DNA of 7,960 nt from an uncultured Clostridia bacterium. GTDB taxonomy: Bacteria; Bacillota; Clostridia; TANB77; CAG-508. A program made the position numbers and the translations under genes. The stretch covers positions 1 to 7,960 of the forward strand of contig CAKPEG010000036.1 of NCBI GenBank assembly GCA_934149275.1. The letters are read 5' to 3'. The notes under the pieces were generated by a model, which had not been told where the DNA came from, searched no databases, and saw only the letters and a program-made list of their open reading frames with translations. Positions 6,020 to 7,960 of the stretch are shown piece by piece. Each line of letters starts with the position of its first letter. The first letter of the stretch is position 1.

Positions 6020-6049
6020 AAGGCTTATAAAATATGATTTAAGGAGTCA
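5993..6049. repeat. Inverted repeat spanning promoter and ribosome binding site
   Basis: TGACTCTTTA (5993-6002) can pair with TAAGGAGTCA (6040-6049) over ten positions with one G-U pair. The left arm contains most of the -35 box and the right arm contains the AAGGAG site. In any transcript starting upstream of 5993 the hairpin would cover the ribosome binding site; at the DNA level it could be an operator. Confidence 0.45.
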
Positions 6050-6054
6050 TGAGT

Positions 6055-7960
6055 ATGTTTAAGAACTTGAAAGAAAAATTTAAGAAGGGATTTTCAAAAA
6101 AAGAAATCATTAGTATTGCAATTTTTGCAGTAGCTGTAATTGCTACAATAATTGCAATCGTAGTTAATCAAACTAATGAGCAAAGCTCAAAAAAGAAAGT
6201 TGTTGTAGATAGAGAGTTAGCTCGTGCAATGACATATGATCAATTTGAAGATGGAGATGAAGCAGTTGATGGTACTGATAATGTTAAGTTCAGCGCCTTC
6301 TTTTTGCGTGACGTAAACAACGATGGTTACGCAGAAAAGATAAAAGGAACCTGTAAGCAAATCGGAAAAGAAGATACATTGTACATGGAGGTAAATGTTC
6401 AAACAGATGGTATCTTAAAAAATGCAAAAGTTGAAATAGATGGTAAAAACTTTTATCTAGCTACAACAGCACCAAAAGATAATGAATTGAAAGATAATTA
6501 CATCGGAACTAACGTTAAGAAGTTAGAATTTAATGATATGACAAATGGTACACAAAAATTAATCACAGGTGCGGTAAGAAGTGGTGATTATTCATATGCA
6601 AGTTCTAAAGCAAGTGCAATTGGCTCAAACATAAATAACTTATCAAGAGATGACAATAAAATAACTTTCACAGGAACATATGTAAGTTCAGATGGAAATG
6701 AAGTTGAAATAAAAAAAGAAATAATTCTTCAAACAGACTGGTATGGAACAACATCAGCTAGTGTTTCAACATCAACTTCAACATATAATGACCTTGAAAA
6801 TAGAGAAGATGAAGCAAATGGAACGATAACATTAACAGCAGAAATTCGTTCACAAGAAAATAACAACCAATTAAATATAAAGAAAAATTATGTTGAAGGA
6901 ACAATACCACAACTAAATGGATATGATCCAATTAGTGTAGTATCAGAGTTATCAACAGACAAATTTGTGTATGACAAAAATACTAAGAAATTTACAATTA
7001 CAAGAGAAGCAACAGTTAATGATAATGGAGATATAACAAAATCAATTTCAAGAGATAATAAATATACTCTAAAAATCGTATATCCTTTAGAGGCATATAC
7101 AAGCTTAGATACATCAACTTTAACAATAGATATACCAGTTATGACATATTATGAAGGATACAATAATCCAAATGCAGAATTTACAAATCCATATAAATCA
7201 AACGAAGTAAGAGGAATACTTTCATATACATTCAAAGGAATAGAAGCAGGAAAAACAAAAGTAGAACTAAAGCTTGGAGAATATTTATCATCACCGGCAA
7301 ATAGATGGGCAATATCAAAAAAGAAACCACTAAGAATTTACAACGAAGCAAGTAGTGAAGAAACAGATGATAATTATATAGTTTCATGGTATGTTTCAAA
7401 AGGAGACGAAGAGAGCTCAGACGGAATAATTATGAAAGAGAGAAAAGACGGAGAAGCAATTGTTTCAGATACTTTTGTAAAAGCAGATACAACAACAGAA
7501 TCAATGGAAAACTTAACAACAAACATAGGAATAGGATTCGAAAATGCAGATAAATTTTTAGCAGAAGACGGATTTATAAAAGTTTATGACGATGAAACAG
7601 ATGAGTTACTAGTAACATTTACAAAAACAGATTGGGGAAAATATACGAAAACATCTCCATTCAAATTTAGCATGCCTGTAAAACATATAAGAGTTGAGAC
7701 AAGCGAGACTCAGGGCTCACAATACTTATATGTATATTCACAAAAACAATTAGATGACGAGTACATAACAACAAATTACACAAAAGAAGAATTTGATAAT
7801 TTAAAACAAATAAGATCAAATCTAAATGTATATGCTGGAACAAATTTATTGGGAGATTCAACAAGTACAGCAAATTATGAAGTACCATATTCAGTAGCAA
7901 GTTTAAGCATAAGCAAAAATACATTATCAACACAATTAACAGAGAAAAATGAAATATTAA
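6055..7960 (+). CDS. Large membrane-anchored surface protein, 3' end missing
   Basis: Open from the ATG at 6055 to the window end (635 codons, no stop). AAGGAG at 6041-6046 favours this start over the in-frame ATG at 6049. A basic N-terminus (MFKNLKEKFKKGFSKKE) precedes a membrane helix at about residues 18-37; with no clear signal-peptidase site it looks like a signal anchor or a long signal peptide. The rest is a Thr/Ser/Asn-rich, beta-strand-rich ectodomain with one cysteine in its first part (C100). A DVNNDGYAE motif (residues 86-94) resembles a DxNxDG calcium-binding loop. A Ser/Thr tract follows a TDWYGTT motif at about 227-245. No MucBP or SpaA repeat is visible before the cut. It is probably the N-terminal portion of a giant adhesin, perhaps built like its upstream neighbour, but that is inference. 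I recognise no named family. Confidence 0.85.
   Translation, partial: MFKNLKEKFKKGFSKKEIISIAIFAVAVIATIIAIVVNQTNEQSSKKKVVVDRELARAMTYDQFEDGDEAVDGTDNVKFSAFFLRDVNNDGYAEKIKGTCKQIGKEDTLYMEVNVQTDGILKNAKVEIDGKNFYLATTAPKDNELKDNYIGTNVKKLEFNDMTNGTQKLITGAVRSGDYSYASSKASAIGSNINNLSRDDNKITFTGTYVSSDGNEVEIKKEIILQTDWYGTTSASVSTSTSTYNDLENREDEANGTITLTAEIRSQENNNQLNIKKNYVEGTIPQLNGYDPISVVSELSTDKFVYDKNTKKFTITREATVNDNGDITKSISRDNKYTLKIVYPLEAYTSLDTSTLTIDIPVMTYYEGYNNPNAEFTNPYKSNEVRGILSYTFKGIEAGKTKVELKLGEYLSSPANRWAISKKKPLRIYNEASSEETDDNYIVSWYVSKGDEESSDGIIMKERKDGEAIVSDTFVKADTTTESMENLTTNIGIGFENADKFLAEDGFIKVYDDETDELLVTFTKTDWGKYTKTSPFKFSMPVKHIRVETSETQGSQYLYVYSQKQLDDEYITTNYTKEEFDNLKQIRSNLNVYAGTNLLGDSTSTANYEVPYSVASLSISKNTLSTQLTEKNEIL

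Overview
This is an AT-rich, low-GC window consistent with a Gram-positive Bacillota bacterium, most likely a gut-type Clostridia relative. The evidence is the AT-biased codon use, AGGAGG-type ribosome binding sites, consensus sigma-A promoters, and large MucBP/SpaA-type surface proteins. I cannot name a species.

Layout. (1) Positions 1-4668 (+) are the 3' part of a very large surface-protein gene, 1555 codons visible and cut off by the window start. It encodes SpaA/Cna-B-like domains, about 14 MucBP-type repeats, a DUF11-like domain and a C-terminal membrane anchor without a canonical LPXTG motif. (2) Just after its stop codon lies a long imperfect stem-loop (4690-4817) enclosing a second hairpin, either a terminator or a structured or mobile element. 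(3) Positions 4858-5229 hold a compact locus that looks like an unannotated type I toxin-antitoxin module. A + strand promoter and a long leader with a self-complementary ribosome binding site precede a 38-residue single-span hydrophobic peptide (5001-5117). A convergent small RNA on the - strand runs from a perfect TTGACA-N17-TATAAT promoter (5229-5201) to an intrinsic terminator (5156-5113) that overlaps the end of the toxin gene. The 5' ends of the two RNAs carry the same sequence blocks, so these blocks form an inverted repeat in the DNA. (4) Positions 5266-5508 (-) encode an 80-residue type II antitoxin-like protein with no partner toxin next to it. (5) About 450 bases (5547-5991) hold no gene I can support. 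(6) From 6055 (+) a second large surface protein begins with its own promoter and ribosome binding site, a membrane anchor and a long beta-rich ectodomain, and it runs off the end of the window (635 codons visible).

Taken together, two giant cell-surface genes flank a small island with one putative type I and one solitary type II antitoxin element. The surface proteins probably act in adhesion to mucus or host matrix. The island would be expected to stabilise the locus or control growth, or it may be what is left of mobile DNA. The type I module and the stem-loop element are the parts most likely to be missed by standard annotation.
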